A stretch of DNA of 64,000 nt, from contig JADJNS010000003.1 of assembly GCA_016714225.1 (NCBI GenBank), positions 434,001-498,000 on the forward strand, in the 5' to 3' direction. The position numbers were made by a program, and so were the translations under genes. This stretch comes from Archangiaceae bacterium. GTDB taxonomy: Bacteria > Myxococcota > Myxococcia > Myxococcales > Myxococcaceae. A model generated the notes under the pieces. The model searched no databases. It was not told the DNA's origin and saw only the letters and a list, made by a program, of their open reading frames with translations. Of this stretch, positions 8,512 to 18,969 are shown piece after piece; position 1 is the stretch's first letter, and every line of letters starts with the position of its first letter.

Positions 8512-10122
8512 CTAGCGCGCGCAGCCTCCGAACCAGACATCGAGCAGGTTCGCATCGTGCGCGGTCGCGGCGAGGTCCATCTCTCCGTCGCGGTCGAAGT
8601 CGCCGGCGATCACGGTGGTCGGGGCCAGATTGCTGGGCAGGGTGAGGCGAATGGCGAACGTGCCGCCGACGTTGCCGATGATGGTGATGGTGTTTGCGCC
8701 GGCGTTGGCGACGATGATCTCGGGAACACCATCGCGATCGAGATCGGCAACTGCCAGCTGCGACGGGTGGGTGCCGTCTCCGATGGCGGTCTGCGGCGAG
8801 AAGCTCGCCGCGCCCGCGTTGAAGTACAGCCCGACGTCGCTGCTGTTGTAGTTGGCGGTGATCAGATCGACCTTGCCGTCGCCATTCAGGTCTCCGGAGG
8901 CCACCGCCACCGGCGAAGTGACCGAGCTCAGCGGGCCCATTGCCGAGAACGAACCGGCCCCTTGATTGAGAATCAGCGTCACCGACTGGCTGATGGCATC
9001 GAAGTTCGCCGACGCGAGGTCCATCAGGCCATCACCGTTGAAGTCGCCCATGGTGACCGAGTTGGGGCCGGGATCCGTGAGCACCAAGACCACCGGCGCG
9101 AAGCCGCCGGTCGAAGATTGAAGAAGAATTCCGACCGTGTTCGCCCCGGAATTTGCGACCGCGAGATCGATTCGACCATCACCGTCGAGGTCTCCGGCGG
9201 TGATCCCGTTCACGTAGAAGCCGGTCGTGAACAAGAGGCCAGGGAGCAACGTGCCACCGTCATTGAAGTGCACGACCGCACCTCCGGACCCCTGGGCCGC
9301 GACGGCGAGGTCGGGCATGCCGTCGGAGTCGAGATCGGCGGCGGCCAAGGCGATTGGAGTCGCCCCGGTGAGCAGTTGCGGCTGGGCTGTGAACGTTCGC
9401 AGCCCCGCGTTGTGCAGCACGGTGATGGTGCCGCTGCCAGTGTTCGCAACCGCGAAGTCGCCCAGACCGTCTTTGTCGAAGTCACCCGACGTCACCGCGA
9501 AGGGCTGCACCCCGACGGGAACTCCGGGGAGGTGGACGAAGGCGAGACACAACCCGGCGTCGGACCCCGAGGGCCCAGCGTCGACCCCGGTCATGCCGGC
9601 ATCGGGCACGGGTGGGCCGGCGTCGGGATCATGGCCCGCGTCGGGCGGTTCGCCGGAGTCCGGAGCTCCGGAGTCGAGTGTCGTTCCGGCATCCGGAGTT
9701 CCCGAATCAGGCGACCCTGAATCTGGCGACCCGGAATCGACCGGCGTTCCGGGAAGGTACCCCTCGCAGGTCACCACGCTTTCGTAGCGTTGCCCGAGCG
9801 CTGTGAAGGCGACCAGCGCGCGATACGGGCCGCTCGCGGTGGGGGTGACGCTGATGGTGAACGAGCTCGTACCCGGCGCGGCAGCCAGCGGCTGCAAGTG
9901 CATCGCGAACGGTGTCACCACACTTTCCCAGTGCAGCTGCACGGAGCTGGGGCCGCCGTTGCGAACGATGAACTGCGCCTCGGCGCGTTGCCCGACCGCA
10001 ACCCTGCCGAAGTCGTGGGTGGCAGGCTCGAACGAAAGGTCTTCGACGGTGGTGACGCCGGGACCCTGGCAGCTGCAGCCGGCTGCGAAGAATGCCAGCA
10101 CTCCGAGAGTCAGCCCGCGCAC
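8512..10122 (-). CDS. FG-GAP/VCBS repeat lipoprotein with choice-of-anchor-like domain
   Basis: This is a 536-residue exported lipoprotein. The signal peptide ends in a lipobox (LAFFAAGC) at about Cys16. Residues 25-120 form an immunoglobulin-like domain (FEPATHDFGRVAVGQ, as in ASH/choice-of-anchor domains). A low-complexity linker rich in PDSG and PDAG runs from ~125 to 185. The rest is about seven FG-GAP/VCBS blades, each with an Asp-rich calcium loop such as DFDKDGLGDF, DLDGDGRIDL or DFNGDGLMDL, probably closing a beta-propeller. Location is the cell envelope or surface. It is convergent with the methyltransferase (7-bp gap). The ligand is unknown. Confidence 0.85.
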   Translation of the reverse strand: MRGLTLGVLAFFAAGCSCQGPGVTTVEDLSFEPATHDFGRVAVGQRAEAQFIVRNGGPSSVQLHWESVVTPFAMHLQPLAAAPGTSSFTISVTPTASGPYRALVAFTALGQRYESVVTCEGYLPGTPVDSGSPDSGSPDSGTPDAGTTLDSGAPDSGEPPDAGHDPDAGPPVPDAGMTGVDAGPSGSDAGLCLAFVHLPGVPVGVQPFAVTSGDFDKDGLGDFAVANTGSGTITVLHNAGLRTFTAQPQLLTGATPIALAAADLDSDGMPDLAVAAQGSGGAVVHFNDGGTLLPGLLFTTGFYVNGITAGDLDGDGRIDLAVANSGANTVGILLQSSTGGFAPVVLVLTDPGPNSVTMGDFNGDGLMDLASANFDAISQSVTLILNQGAGSFSAMGPLSSVTSPVAVASGDLNGDGKVDLITANYNSSDVGLYFNAGAASFSPQTAIGDGTHPSQLAVADLDRDGVPEIIVANAGANTITIIGNVGGTFAIRLTLPSNLAPTTVIAGDFDRDGEMDLAATAHDANLLDVWFGGCAR

Positions 10123-10167
10123 GGTCGAGACTCTAGCTCGCCCGCCGAAAGCCCGCGAAACCGGTAT

Positions 10168-10869
10168 TCAGCGTCGCACGAGGAAAACATCCCCGGGGCG
10201 GCCACCCGGCCCGGGAGCGACGTACTCGACCTCGCTGAACCCCGCGCGCCGCAGCGTCTCGACCCACACCTCACGGCCGAACACGCCCTCGAGGTGGCGG
10301 TCGTGCACCACGCGCATCTCGCGCCCCTCGCGGACCATGAAGGTGAAGTCGACGCGGTAGGTCTCGTCGGCGGGGTCGGGGTCCCACGTCCACATCAGGC
10401 CGCGCAGGTCGCCTTCGCCCACCTCTTCGACCTGCTCGACCAGGCTCTCACGCAAGCAGTCGGGCGCGAAGATCGCCGCGCCGCCCGGCCTCAAGTGCGC
10501 CGCCGCAGTCTTTGCGGCAGCGAGCAGATCGTCGCGGGTGGTCATGTACATGATCGCGTCGTGAATCAGCACCACGTCGAAGGTGCGACCCAGGCGCAGC
10601 GTGCGCATGTCGCCGCGGTGGTGCCCACACTCGGGGTTGAGCTTGCGACTGAGCGCCAACATCGCCTCGGAGAGATCGGTGAGCGTGCAGACGTAGCGCG
10701 TCTTCAGGTGCGAGGCGTTGTTGCCCGCCCCCGAGCCCAGCTCGAGCAGGGTCGCCGCCCCGGGCAGCACCCGCTCGAACAGCGCCCCGTAGCCGTCGGC
10801 CTCGGGCGCGTGATCGTCGGCCGGGTCCACCAGGTGGTACCAGCGGGTGAGCTCTTCGTAGAGGTGCAT
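10168..10869 (-). CDS. Class I SAM-dependent methyltransferase
   Basis: This is a 233-residue protein. The N-terminus (YEELTRWYHLVDP) is followed by SAM motif I in LLELGSGAGNN (near residue 42), an acidic TLTDLSEAM strand, FDVVLIHDAIMYM, and LRPGGAAIF. This is the usual Rossmann methyltransferase layout of the Methyltransf_25 type. The substrate is unknown. It lies 45 bp upstream of the FG-GAP lipoprotein on the same strand and is divergent from the first GT-C gene across a 76-bp gap that must hold both promoters. Confidence 0.83.
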   Translation of the reverse strand: MHLYEELTRWYHLVDPADDHAPEADGYGALFERVLPGAATLLELGSGAGNNASHLKTRYVCTLTDLSEAMLALSRKLNPECGHHRGDMRTLRLGRTFDVVLIHDAIMYMTTRDDLLAAAKTAAAHLRPGGAAIFAPDCLRESLVEQVEEVGEGDLRGLMWTWDPDPADETYRVDFTFMVREGREMRVVHDRHLEGVFGREVWVETLRRAGFSEVEYVAPGPGGRPGDVFLVRR

Positions 10870-10945
10870 GCCGGGCTACGCGCGGGCTAGCAGAAGGTAA
10901 CAACCGAAGCTCGCTCGGCGCGGGCGAGGTGATAGAGCGCGCCTC

Positions 10946-12512
10946 GTGACCGAGGTCTCCCCGGGGAGTGGCACGAGCTGGCGTACGCGTCTCTGGGCCG
11001 CCGCTCCGTATGCCGCGTTGATCGTCCTCAACGTCGTGTACCGCTTCCCCGCGCTGCTCAATGCCAGCGGGGTGCATTCAGACGCTGCCATCGTCGGCCT
11101 TCAGGCGATGCACTTCTTGAAGGGCGAGGTCTCGCGCGTCCTGTGGGGCGCCGACTACCAGGGCACCTTCGACGTCTGGGTGGTGGCGGTCTTCTTCTGG
11201 TTCTTCGGCGTCTCTCCCCTGGTGCTGATGCTCGCTCCGATGCTGGGGCACCTGGTGATGGTCTGCGCGGTGTTCGCCCTTCTCGAACGCCTGCTCGGCA
11301 ACCGCGTCGCAGCGTTCGTGGCGTGCTTGCCCATCACCTTCACTCCGCAAGCGATCAACAGCGTGGTGCTGTACGCGCCGCGGCAGTGGGGCATCACCTT
11401 CGCCATCTGTGGCGCGGTGGTGATGGCCTGGCCCAGCGAACGCCGCGCTCCGCTGCGCATCGCGGCGGGCCTCGCGATGGCCATCTTCTCGGTCTACTGC
11501 GACATGTTCTGCCTGCTGTGGATGCCGGCTGTCGGGCTGCTCGCGGTGCTGTCGTGCTTCGATGCTCCGCGGTCACTCAAGCCGATCGCTTTTCGGCTCG
11601 CCGGCGCGCTCGCCGGCGGTGCGTTCGGCACCTGGGCGGTGCGTGCCCTTCGGCAGAGCACCGAAGCCAAGCAGACTTCGTTTCAGCTCGGCTTCAACAT
11701 GTTGGAGCAGAACTGGCCGCTGATGCGCGACACCTGCTTCCCGTACCTGCTCGGCGCCAAGGTCTGGTTCTCGGGGGCCTCACTGCACCCCGATCTGTGG
11801 GTGCCGCCGCTGCCCGTACGTGTGCTGCAGGCCTTCGGGGCGGTGAGCCTCGTGGTGCTCGGCTTCGCCAGCGCCGCGATGCTGCGCTCACGTCGCGTGC
11901 CGTGGGAGGTGAAGCGCCTGGTGCTGTTCGGTGGCGCTGCCGCCTGCACCGCGACCGCGGGGTTTCTCATCAGCACCTACCCGGGCGACGCGTGGTCGAC
12001 GCGCTACCTCGCGCCGACGCTGTGGGCCATGCCGTTCACCCTCGCGGCGCTGGCGTACGTCTTGCGACCCCGCGGCTTCGCGGTGCTTTGGGTTTGTACC
12101 TCGTGGTTGCGGCCGTCGGAGGTTGGGTGAGCTTCGGCCCCTATGTCGACGGCCCGATGCCGCGGCTGAGCCCGCGCGGGACGGCAGCCGACGAGGCCGA
12201 GCTGGCCGCCTTCATCAAGTCACGAAACATCGAGCACGGCCACGCGCAGTATTGGCTCGCCCACCGCCTGACCTTTCTCTGGCAAGAGCACCCGGCCATC
12301 GCCGCCTTCGAGTGGGACCGCTACCCGCCCTACCGCCTCGAGGCCGAGCGGGCCCGGCGTAAGGCCTTCATCTTCCACCCCAGCGAGCCGCGCGCGAGCC
12401 CGCAGGTCTATTGGAACGCGCTCCAGCAGGCGCCGGGCCGCAAAGAGATCGTTCAGGTGGCGGGCTTCACCGTCATCCTCTACGAAGAGCAGCCCGAACC
12501 GCGAATGGCTGA
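10946..12512 (+). CDS. Polytopic GT-C/PMT-like membrane protein (frame interrupted)
   Basis: A GTG at 10946 opens an integral membrane protein of about 520 residues. It has roughly ten transmembrane segments, an HSDAAIVGLQAMHF loop carrying the acidic residues expected in GT-C enzymes, and a soluble C-terminal part. The frame is broken near 12090: the first part ends in a short out-of-frame tail, while the homologous reading continues one frame over from GLYLVVAAVGGW. Near 12490-12500 a second shift would bring in the TGA at 12510-12512, overlapping the ATG of the next gene. Both lesions look like small indels. A function in lipid-linked sugar transfer is inferred from fold and context. Confidence 0.6.
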
Positions 12513-13848
12513 AGCCCCGCAGGCCGACCGCTGGGCCACTGCGCTGTTCCCCGCCATCGCCGCGTTCGCGGTCGGGCAGGCGGTGCAGGTCGCCAACGGC
12601 AACGTGCACCCTGAGTCGATCAAGTGGCTCACCATCGCGTGTCTCGCCACCTTCGTCGGTGTGGTGCTGCCCACCCTCGGCATCATCAATGGGCCGGCGA
12701 GCAGATGGTGGTGCTCGTGCTCCGGGCTCGGCGTCGCCTACCAGTTCAATCAGCTGCTCAGCGCTCCACCCGGCATCTACCTGCGCGCCAACCTGGTGGT
12801 GCCCAGCGACTTTCACGTCGGCCTCGGCATCGCGGCGCTGCTGGTCGGCGCGGGCCTGGCGAAGAAGCCCTGGCTGGGCCGGTTTCACCTCTGGGCGCTG
12901 CTCGCCGCCTTCCTCTTCCTCGGCCACTGGCTGCTCAAGGCGTCGCCCGCGCCCTTCATCGACGTGTTCGTCTTTCAGCGCGACGGGGTCCACGCGCTGC
13001 TCGCGGGCAACAACCCCTACGCGCTGCGCTACCCCGACATCTACGGCAACTCTCCGTTCTACGGTGAAGGCCTCAGCGTCAACGGCGTGCTGCAGTTCGG
13101 CTACCCGTACTTCCCGCTCTCGCTGCTGCTCGCGCTGCCCGGGCAGGTGCTGCTCGGCGACTACCGCTACGCGCAGCTCGCGGCGATGGCGCTCTCGGCC
13201 GTCTTCATCGCCAAGGCGCGCCCGGGGCGCGTCGGCATCGCCGCCGCGTCGCTGCTGCTCTTCACCCCGCGGGTCTTCTTCGTGCTCGAGCAGGGGTGGA
13301 CGGACCCGTTCGTGCTGCTGGGCCTCTCGGCGGTGGTGTTCGTCGCGATTCGGTGGAAGCCCGCGCTGCCCTGGGTGCTCGGGCTCACCCTCGCGGTGAA
13401 GCAGTACACGGTCTTCATGGTGCCGGCCGCCTGGCAGCTTCTGCCGCGCCGGTCGACGCCCGCTTCCTGGCGAAGGTGGTCGGCATCGCCGCGGTGGTGA
13501 CGCTGCCGTTCTTCTTCTGGGGCCCCAAAGACTTCTGGCGACGTGGTGGCGCTGCAGGTGCTGCAGCCGTTTCGCACCGACGCGCTGAGCTACCTGGCCT
13601 GGTCGGGGCAGGGCGGCGGCACGCCGTGGCCGACCTCGCTCGCGTTCGTCGCTGCGGTCGCCGGCGTGGTGCTGGGGCTGTGGCGTCAGGCGCGAACTCC
13701 GGCCGGCTTCGCCGCGACCTGCGCGCTCAGCTACCTGGGCTTCTTCGCCTTCAACAAGCAGGCGTTCTGCAACTACTACTACTTCACGCTCGGAGCGTTG
13801 CTGGTGGTGGTGGGCAGCGTCGCTCCGGACGAGCCGGCAGAGCCCTGA
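12505..13848 (+). CDS. Polytopic glycosyltransferase-87/39-like membrane protein (frame interrupted)
   Basis: This membrane protein of about 447 residues starts at the ATG at 12505 (MAEAPQADRW). Many hydrophobic helices flank a loop with FQRDGVHALLAGNNPY followed by a Tyr/Pro-rich region, as in GT87/DUF2029-type mannosyltransferase-like proteins. It changes frame near 13445 (after PAAWQLLPR) and back near 13540. Between these the protein reads on sensibly as FLAKVVGIAAVVTLPFFFWG. The second change fits loss of two bases from a CGCG step (expected FWRDVVALQ). The stop directly abuts the stop of the convergent gene. Confidence 0.6.
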
Positions 13849-15430
13849 TTACTTCTCGCTGCCGTTGGTGCGGCCCCGCGAGCGCGCGCGCGTCGCGCCG
13901 TCGTCGCGCTTCGCTTCGGCGGTGAGGCGCGCGGCCTTGGCGCGGCTCTGCTCTTTGGTGTTTGGCGAGCACGAAGTCCACGTCGGGCGTGGTCTCGGCC
14001 ACGATGAAGATCTGGTACGAGAACAGCGAGCGCGAGAGCTTGATGCCCAGCTCGTTCGCCTTGAGCAGCCCGTTGCCCAGCAGGCCGTTGCCGAACACCT
14101 TGGGAAACGGAGCCGACGCCGCGCACCAGCTTCACCCGGCCGGCGTCGCGCAGCAGGCGCAGAATCGAGCGGAAGGTGAAGAGCCGGGTGTGCGTCGCGT
14201 CGAGAATGCCGGCCTTGCCGTAGTTGAACTGGCCCACCAGCAGCAGCGCGCCGCACCGCGAACGCGATGTTCGGGGTGGTCAGCACCAGCGTCTTGGTCT
14301 CGTAGTCGAACTGCTTGCGCAGCTCTCGATGAACTCTCAGGGTTGCGCAGGTGCTCGATGACGTCGAGGCAGCATGATGCACTTGTACTTCTTGGTGTCG
14401 AAGCGCAGCGACTCGTCGAGGTTCTGGGTGAAGACCTTCACCTTGTTCGGCTTCTCGGTGGGCGCGTACTGGTCGACCCACCGCCACGTCGCAGCCCTCT
14501 GTTCACCAGCTCGCGCGCGTATGCCGCCGGGCCGCTGCCGATGTCGATCGCCGAGGCGCCCTCGGGCACCGCGTCGAGCGCCAGCTGGTGGCTCGAGGGT
14601 AGCCGAGCTTGAGGTCGTAATTGCGCGTTGGCGGCTACTCGCCTGCCGCATCCTTCGCTCGAACCGGCGCTGCCAGAGAATGCCGGCGCAGTGCGCGACG
14701 TTCTTGCTCGTCGCGATCATCACGTCCTTCGCGTACTTCATTCCCGTTCACCCGGCTGATCTCGTCGCCGTAGTAGGTCGGAATCGGCAGCTCGACGATT
14801 CGCTGCTTCGCCGTTGAGCATCCGAATGATGATCTCGGTGTCGAAGTGGAAGTCGTTCGAGTTGAGCGTGAAGTTCACGCGCTTCCAGCGCGGCCGTCGA
14901 ACAGATGCGGTAGCCCGGAGTGGAACTCAGAGAGCTTCGTGCGCGGCAGCGCGTTCCTGCGCGGTGGTGAGAATGCGGTTTGCCCAGCCACTTGCAGAGC
15001 GGCATGCCGCCCTTCAACGAGCCGAACAGCGTCATCATGCGGCTGCCGAACACCACGTCGGCCTGGCCGTCGACCAGCGGCTGCATCAGGTTGGGAAGCT
15101 GCTCGGGCGCGTACTGGCCGTCTCCGTGCACCATCGCCACGAAGTCGAAGCCCTCGTTGACCGCGTAGCTGTAGCCGACCTTCTGGTTGCCGCCGTAGCC
15201 CTGGTTGTGGGCGTTGCGCAGCACCGTCATGCGAATCTCGGGTGCGCCTCTTTGTATTCGCGGCCGATCGCGAAGGTGCGGTCTTCGCTGCCGTCGTCGA
15301 CCACCAGCACTTCGCAGTCGAAGCGCTCGAACACGGTCTGCGGAATGCGCTCGAGCACCTTCTTGAGGGTGGCTTCGGCGTAGTACGCGATGACGAAGAT
15401 CAGCAGCTTCTGGCGCTTGGGCGCGGGCAT
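13849..15430 (-). pseudogene. Bifunctional GT2 glycosyltransferase / SAM methyltransferase (many frameshifts)
   Basis: Joining the frames gives about 525 residues. The N-terminal half is a DPM1-like GT2: FVIAYYAEATLKKVL, EVLVVDDGSEDRT, MVHGDGQYAPE (the DXD region), then GDEISRVNGMKYAKDVMIAT. It runs without a real stop into a class I methyltransferase: YDLKLGYPSSHQLALDAV, AIDIGSGPAAYARELV, CIMLLDVIEHLR, then GQFNYGKAGILD. I know this pairing as a bifunctional glycosyltransferase/methyltransferase family. Frames change near 15230, 14990, 14770, 14640, 14490, 14360, 14260 and 14100. Several fit one-base indels in G or C runs. It is the last gene of a minus-strand run. It is broken here but probably intact in the organism. 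Confidence 0.65.
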
Positions 15431-15452
15431 GGCCGACGCCTATAGCCCACGC

Positions 15453-16995
15453 TCAAGGCTGCGCGCGACCCTGCTGCGAGCGGCGCAGCAACTCGACCGC
15501 TTCGGCCTCCCGCCCCTGGGCGCCCACCGCGTGCGCGAGCACCTCGAGCGCGGTGGCCAGCCCGTCGGGGCGCTCGGCCTCGGGGCGCAGCAGGCGCTCG
15601 GCCTCGGCGTACCGCTCTCGCTCGAGCGTGACGATGGCCAGGTTCACCGCACGCTGGCGGTGCGAGAGCGGGTCGGCGGGGCGCGTACGCGCTCGACAGC
15701 GCCGCCCACGCCTCGTCGGCCGGCCCCTGCTGGTAGCGCACCACGCCCTGGTTCTGCAGCCCGCGCCGACGTCGAGTACGAGAGGAAGCGCTCGCTCGGC
15801 GCCGCGGCGACCGCATACGCCGCGGCCGCCTCGTCGAGCTGCCCCCGGTCGCGCAGCGCCGTCGCCCAGGCAGGTGCGCCTCGCGGCACTGCGGCCCCAG
15901 CGCCGCCTCGGTCGCGAACAGGGGTGAAGTCGTCGCGGTACCGTCGCGCGTCGAGTTCACCGAGTCTCACCGCCAGCGCGGCCAGCACGACTCCCACCGC
16001 CCACGCGCGCCAGCGCACCGCCGCCCCAACCGCCAGGCCCATCGCGCAGAACGCCAGCGGCACGTACAGGTAGTGCGGGCTCGAGAACCGCGGCAGCGGC
16101 ACCAGGTTCAACATCGGCGTCGCCGCGAGCAGCGCGAGCAGACCGAAGGGCCGCACCTTCCACGCGAGCCAGAGCGAGCCCCACCGCGAGCAGGCCAGCG
16201 CCGCCGCACCGGGAGCACGCTGGAGATGGGCACCGCGTCGCAGAGCCGCCCGCGCCACGGCCACAGCAGCAGCTCGAGCTGTTGCCCCAGCGCCGCCAGC
16301 CGCGTGCCGACCCACTGGTCTGCGGTCAAGGAACTGCAGCGAGCTTCCACGCCGGTGCCACCGCCTGCCGCACCACCGCCGCGCCCACCCAGCTCACCGC
16401 CGCGGTGAGCACCACGGCCCGCGAGGGGCGATGCCACGGCGCGAGGCCGGCCATCAGCAGCGGCGCGAGCACGAACGCGGTCTCTTTCGAGAAGCACCCC
16501 AGCAGCAGGCCGGCAGCGACCCACCACGGCCGGCCGCGCACCTGGCTCGAGCAGGGTGAGGGCGAGGGAGCTCACTCAAAGGGGCCTCACCGCGGTAGGT
16601 GAGCTGATTCGCGACCAGGCTGGTCGAGGTGTGCACCGCGAAGAGCAGGCCGGCGAGCAGCGCCCCAGTGCGCAGACAGGCCCAGCCCTTCGGCGAGCAG
16701 CGCCACCAGCACGGCGGCGAGCGCGTGCAGCAGCAGGTTGGTGAGGTGAAAGCCGAAGGGCTTGCCGCTGAACGCGTCGTCGAGCGAGAGGGTGAGCGCG
16801 GTGAGGGGCCGGTAGAAGCCGGTGCGCGCGTAGGGGCGGGTGAACAGCGCCGGCAGCTCGCGCGGCGGCGCCAGCGCGGCGCGCTGCTCGAGGTCCTCCG
16901 TGGTCGAGCCAGGTGAAGCCGTTCGCCAGGGCGGGCAGATGCACCGCGAGCGACACCGCGAAGACCAGCCCCAGCCCGAGCCGGCGCCGAGTCAC
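15453..16995 (-). pseudogene. GT-C membrane protein with C-terminal TPR (TMTC-like), many frameshifts
   Basis: It starts with a GTG directly after the TAA of the upstream gene (VTRRRLGLGL, then ALANGFTWLDH, like the first loop of bacterial TMTC-type proteins). Pieces in alternating frames give membrane helices: FYRPL..., LLAGLLFAVHTSTSLV, ANQLTYRGE, GLLLGCFSKETAFVLAPLL, PRFSSPHYLYVPLAF. These are followed by TPR-like helices (LDEAAAAYAV..., RYAEAERLLRP, GREAEAVELLRRS). The total is about 514 residues. TMTC-like proteins are predicted O-mannosyltransferase-type GT-C enzymes with tetratricopeptide repeats. More than five frame changes make each single ORF misleading. The assignment rests on the combined reading. 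Confidence 0.6.
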
Positions 16996-17722
16996 TTAAG
17001 GCAGCTTCCGCCGCAGGCACGCGAGCGCCGCTTCGCCGAAGCGACCCGACAGCTGCAGATCGGTTCGAGGTGGCGCGCTCGCGCAGCGACGCCTTCACGC
17101 TCTTGCCGGTACACGCCGGCTGCCGCAGCGTCAGCACGCAGAAGGCGAGCGACCAGCGCTCGGCCTCCCGGACAGCGCGTTGAACCCGACCATCGCGGTG
17201 CCGTGCACGCCCCAGGTGATGGCCACGAACGCGCGCCAGGAGACATCGGGTTCACCACGTCGTCGGACAGAAAGCTCTCGGGGCGGGGAGACAGCTGCGC
17301 CACGGTGGGGCCGTCTCCTCCTCCGGTCGCGCCGTGGCAGACCGCGCAGGTGGTGGAGAACAGCGTCGCGGCACGCTGCAGGTCGGGCGTCGTGGCCGGC
17401 GCGCGGGGGAAAGCCGCCCGCCGCGTTGAGCAACCGCTCGAGCTTGCGGAACGTCTCGCGGAGCTCGAGCGCCTCGACGTGCCGGGCCATGCCCTGCGCG
17501 AGGCGCTCGAGCTCGGCGGTGATGGCGGGCTCCTTGAGCGCTTTGGCGACGTCGACGGCGTGGCGCGCCACTGCGGCCTGCTGGTCCATCAGCGGAGCCT
17601 CGTGGGCCTCGACCGCCTCGACGTAGTCCTGCTCGAGCTGCTGGGCGAGCGCGTAGGAGCGGCCGAAGTCTTTTGGGCGGGCCGCCGCCGCTCAGCGCGA
17701 GCAGCACCAGCGGCAGGGTCAT
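16996..17722 (-). pseudogene. Cytochrome c-type protein with one CxxCH haem site (frameshifted)
   Basis: The ATG at 17722 overlaps the upstream TGA (TGATG) and begins a short signal-like stretch (MTLPLVLLALS). A helical region follows (AAVARHAVDVAKALKEP, then LELRETFRKLERLL). Then comes a mono-haem motif CAVCHG at about 17330-17350, with a downstream NPMSPWRAF loop that could give the Met ligand, and a WGVHGTAM segment. Frames shift near 17660, 17400, 17250, 17165 and 17060, so no single ORF covers it. It is a periplasmic electron carrier by family. Its place inside a glycosyltransferase run is unexpected. Confidence 0.6.
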
Positions 17723-18887
17723 CAGTGGCAGACGCCGCTGGCGCTGTCCATCGTGGCGCGCCGTTGACCGGCACGAACACCCGAGTCCCACCCGGTGGAA
17801 GCTTGAGCGTCATCTTCAAGATGCCGTGCGTGTTCGCCTGGAAGAACTTGCTGTTCGGCTGGGCGGTGCCGAGCGCGTAGAAGCCCGCGCCGCCGGTGCC
17901 GACCACGTACTCGGTGATGCCCGCGCGGCATCGGCCCGCTGGTCAGGTCTGGGGGCCGAAGCGCTCGTAGTTGTGGTCGTGACCGCCCAGCACCACGTCG
18001 GCGTTGGCGGCATAGAGCGCGTCCCACACCGGGCCCGACTTGGTCTGGTTGCCGTGGCCCGAGCCAGAGGACCAGCGGGGGTGATGGTAGAACGCGAGCG
18101 TGCACTTCTTGCCCGAGTTGGCGGCGAGGTCTGCCTTGAGCCAGGTGACCTGCGCGCTGCTCGCCGACATGTCCGTGCTCGAGTCGAGGGCGATGAGGTG
18201 CCACTCGCCCAGGTTGAAGCTGTAGTAGTAGTTCCCGTTCGACTTGCCGCCCGCGGCGCCGGCGATCGCGGTGTCGTAGCTGCTCAGGTACGAGTAGTCG
18301 TGGTTGCCGGTCGCGAGGTACATCTTCGACTTGAGCCGACCCCAGCCGTTGGTGAAGTTGGGGTAGCTCGACTGGTACGAGTTGTCTCCGAGCGTGAGCA
18401 CCGCCTGGTAGACGGTGGGCGCGTTGAACATGGTGTTCGAGTTCTGAATGCCGGGCGTGCCGTCGATGTCGCCCGCCGTGCCGATGGTCACCGTGACGCC
18501 GGCCGAGCCGCCGGTCGCCGAGCCACCCGCCGTGCCGGAGCCGCCGGCCGTCGCTGACCCGCCCGCGGTACCCGAGCCGCCGGCCCTGCCGCCGGCAGTG
18601 CCTGAGCCGCCCGCGGTGCCTGAGCCGCCCGCAGTGCCTGAGCCGCCCGCGGTGCCTGAGCCGCCCGCAGTGCCTGCGCCACCCGCGGTGCCCGAGCCGC
18701 CCGCGGTGCCTGCGCCGCCCGCGGTGCCTGCGCCGCCCGCGGTGCCTGAGCCGCCCGCGGTGCCTGAGCCGCCCGCGGTGCCTGAGCCGCCCGCAGTCGC
18801 CGAGCCGCCGCCGGTGCCACCGTTGCCGGGGTCGCCACCGCACGCTGCGAACATCAGAAAGAGAATGAGGGACCGGGCGTTGCGCAT
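17722..18887 (-). CDS. Metallophosphoesterase lipoprotein with Gly-Ser-Thr-Ala repeat linker (3' end frameshifted)
   Basis: The ATG at 18887 follows an AGGGG ribosome site. The signal peptide ends in a lipobox (FLMFAAC, Cys near residue 16). About 100 residues of repeated GGSGTA follow, then a calcineurin-like phosphoesterase domain. Its metal motifs are TAGDIDG, TLGDNSY, ATGNHDY, FYHHPRW and GGHDHNYERF, in the right order. It is like purple-acid-phosphatase-type secreted enzymes and is anchored in the envelope. The frame breaks near 17935. The C-terminal beta-rich piece (VGTGGAGFYALG...) continues in other frames to the TGA at 17722-17724. The enzyme core itself is intact. Confidence 0.8.
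18514..18830 (-). repeat. In-frame 18-bp tandem repeat encoding (GGSGTA)n
   Basis: There are about 16 copies of an 18-bp unit close to GCCCGCGGTGCCTGAGCC as read on the plus strand. They encode Gly-Gly-Ser/Ala-Gly-Thr-Ala on the minus strand as the linker of the metallophosphoesterase lipoprotein. Most units are near-identical, and one near 18580 is irregular. Such arrays can expand or contract by slippage without changing frame. Confidence 0.85.
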
Positions 18888-18969
18888 GACCCCTAGGTTT
18901 AGCAGCAAGAATGCCCCAGGTGCTCTGTTCGCAAGTACGCAGACGCCTTGGTGTTTCTCTGGCCAGCCC

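Noticed and set aside
18514..18830. CRISPR-like array
   Set aside because: Units are contiguous with no spacers and encode an in-frame linker.
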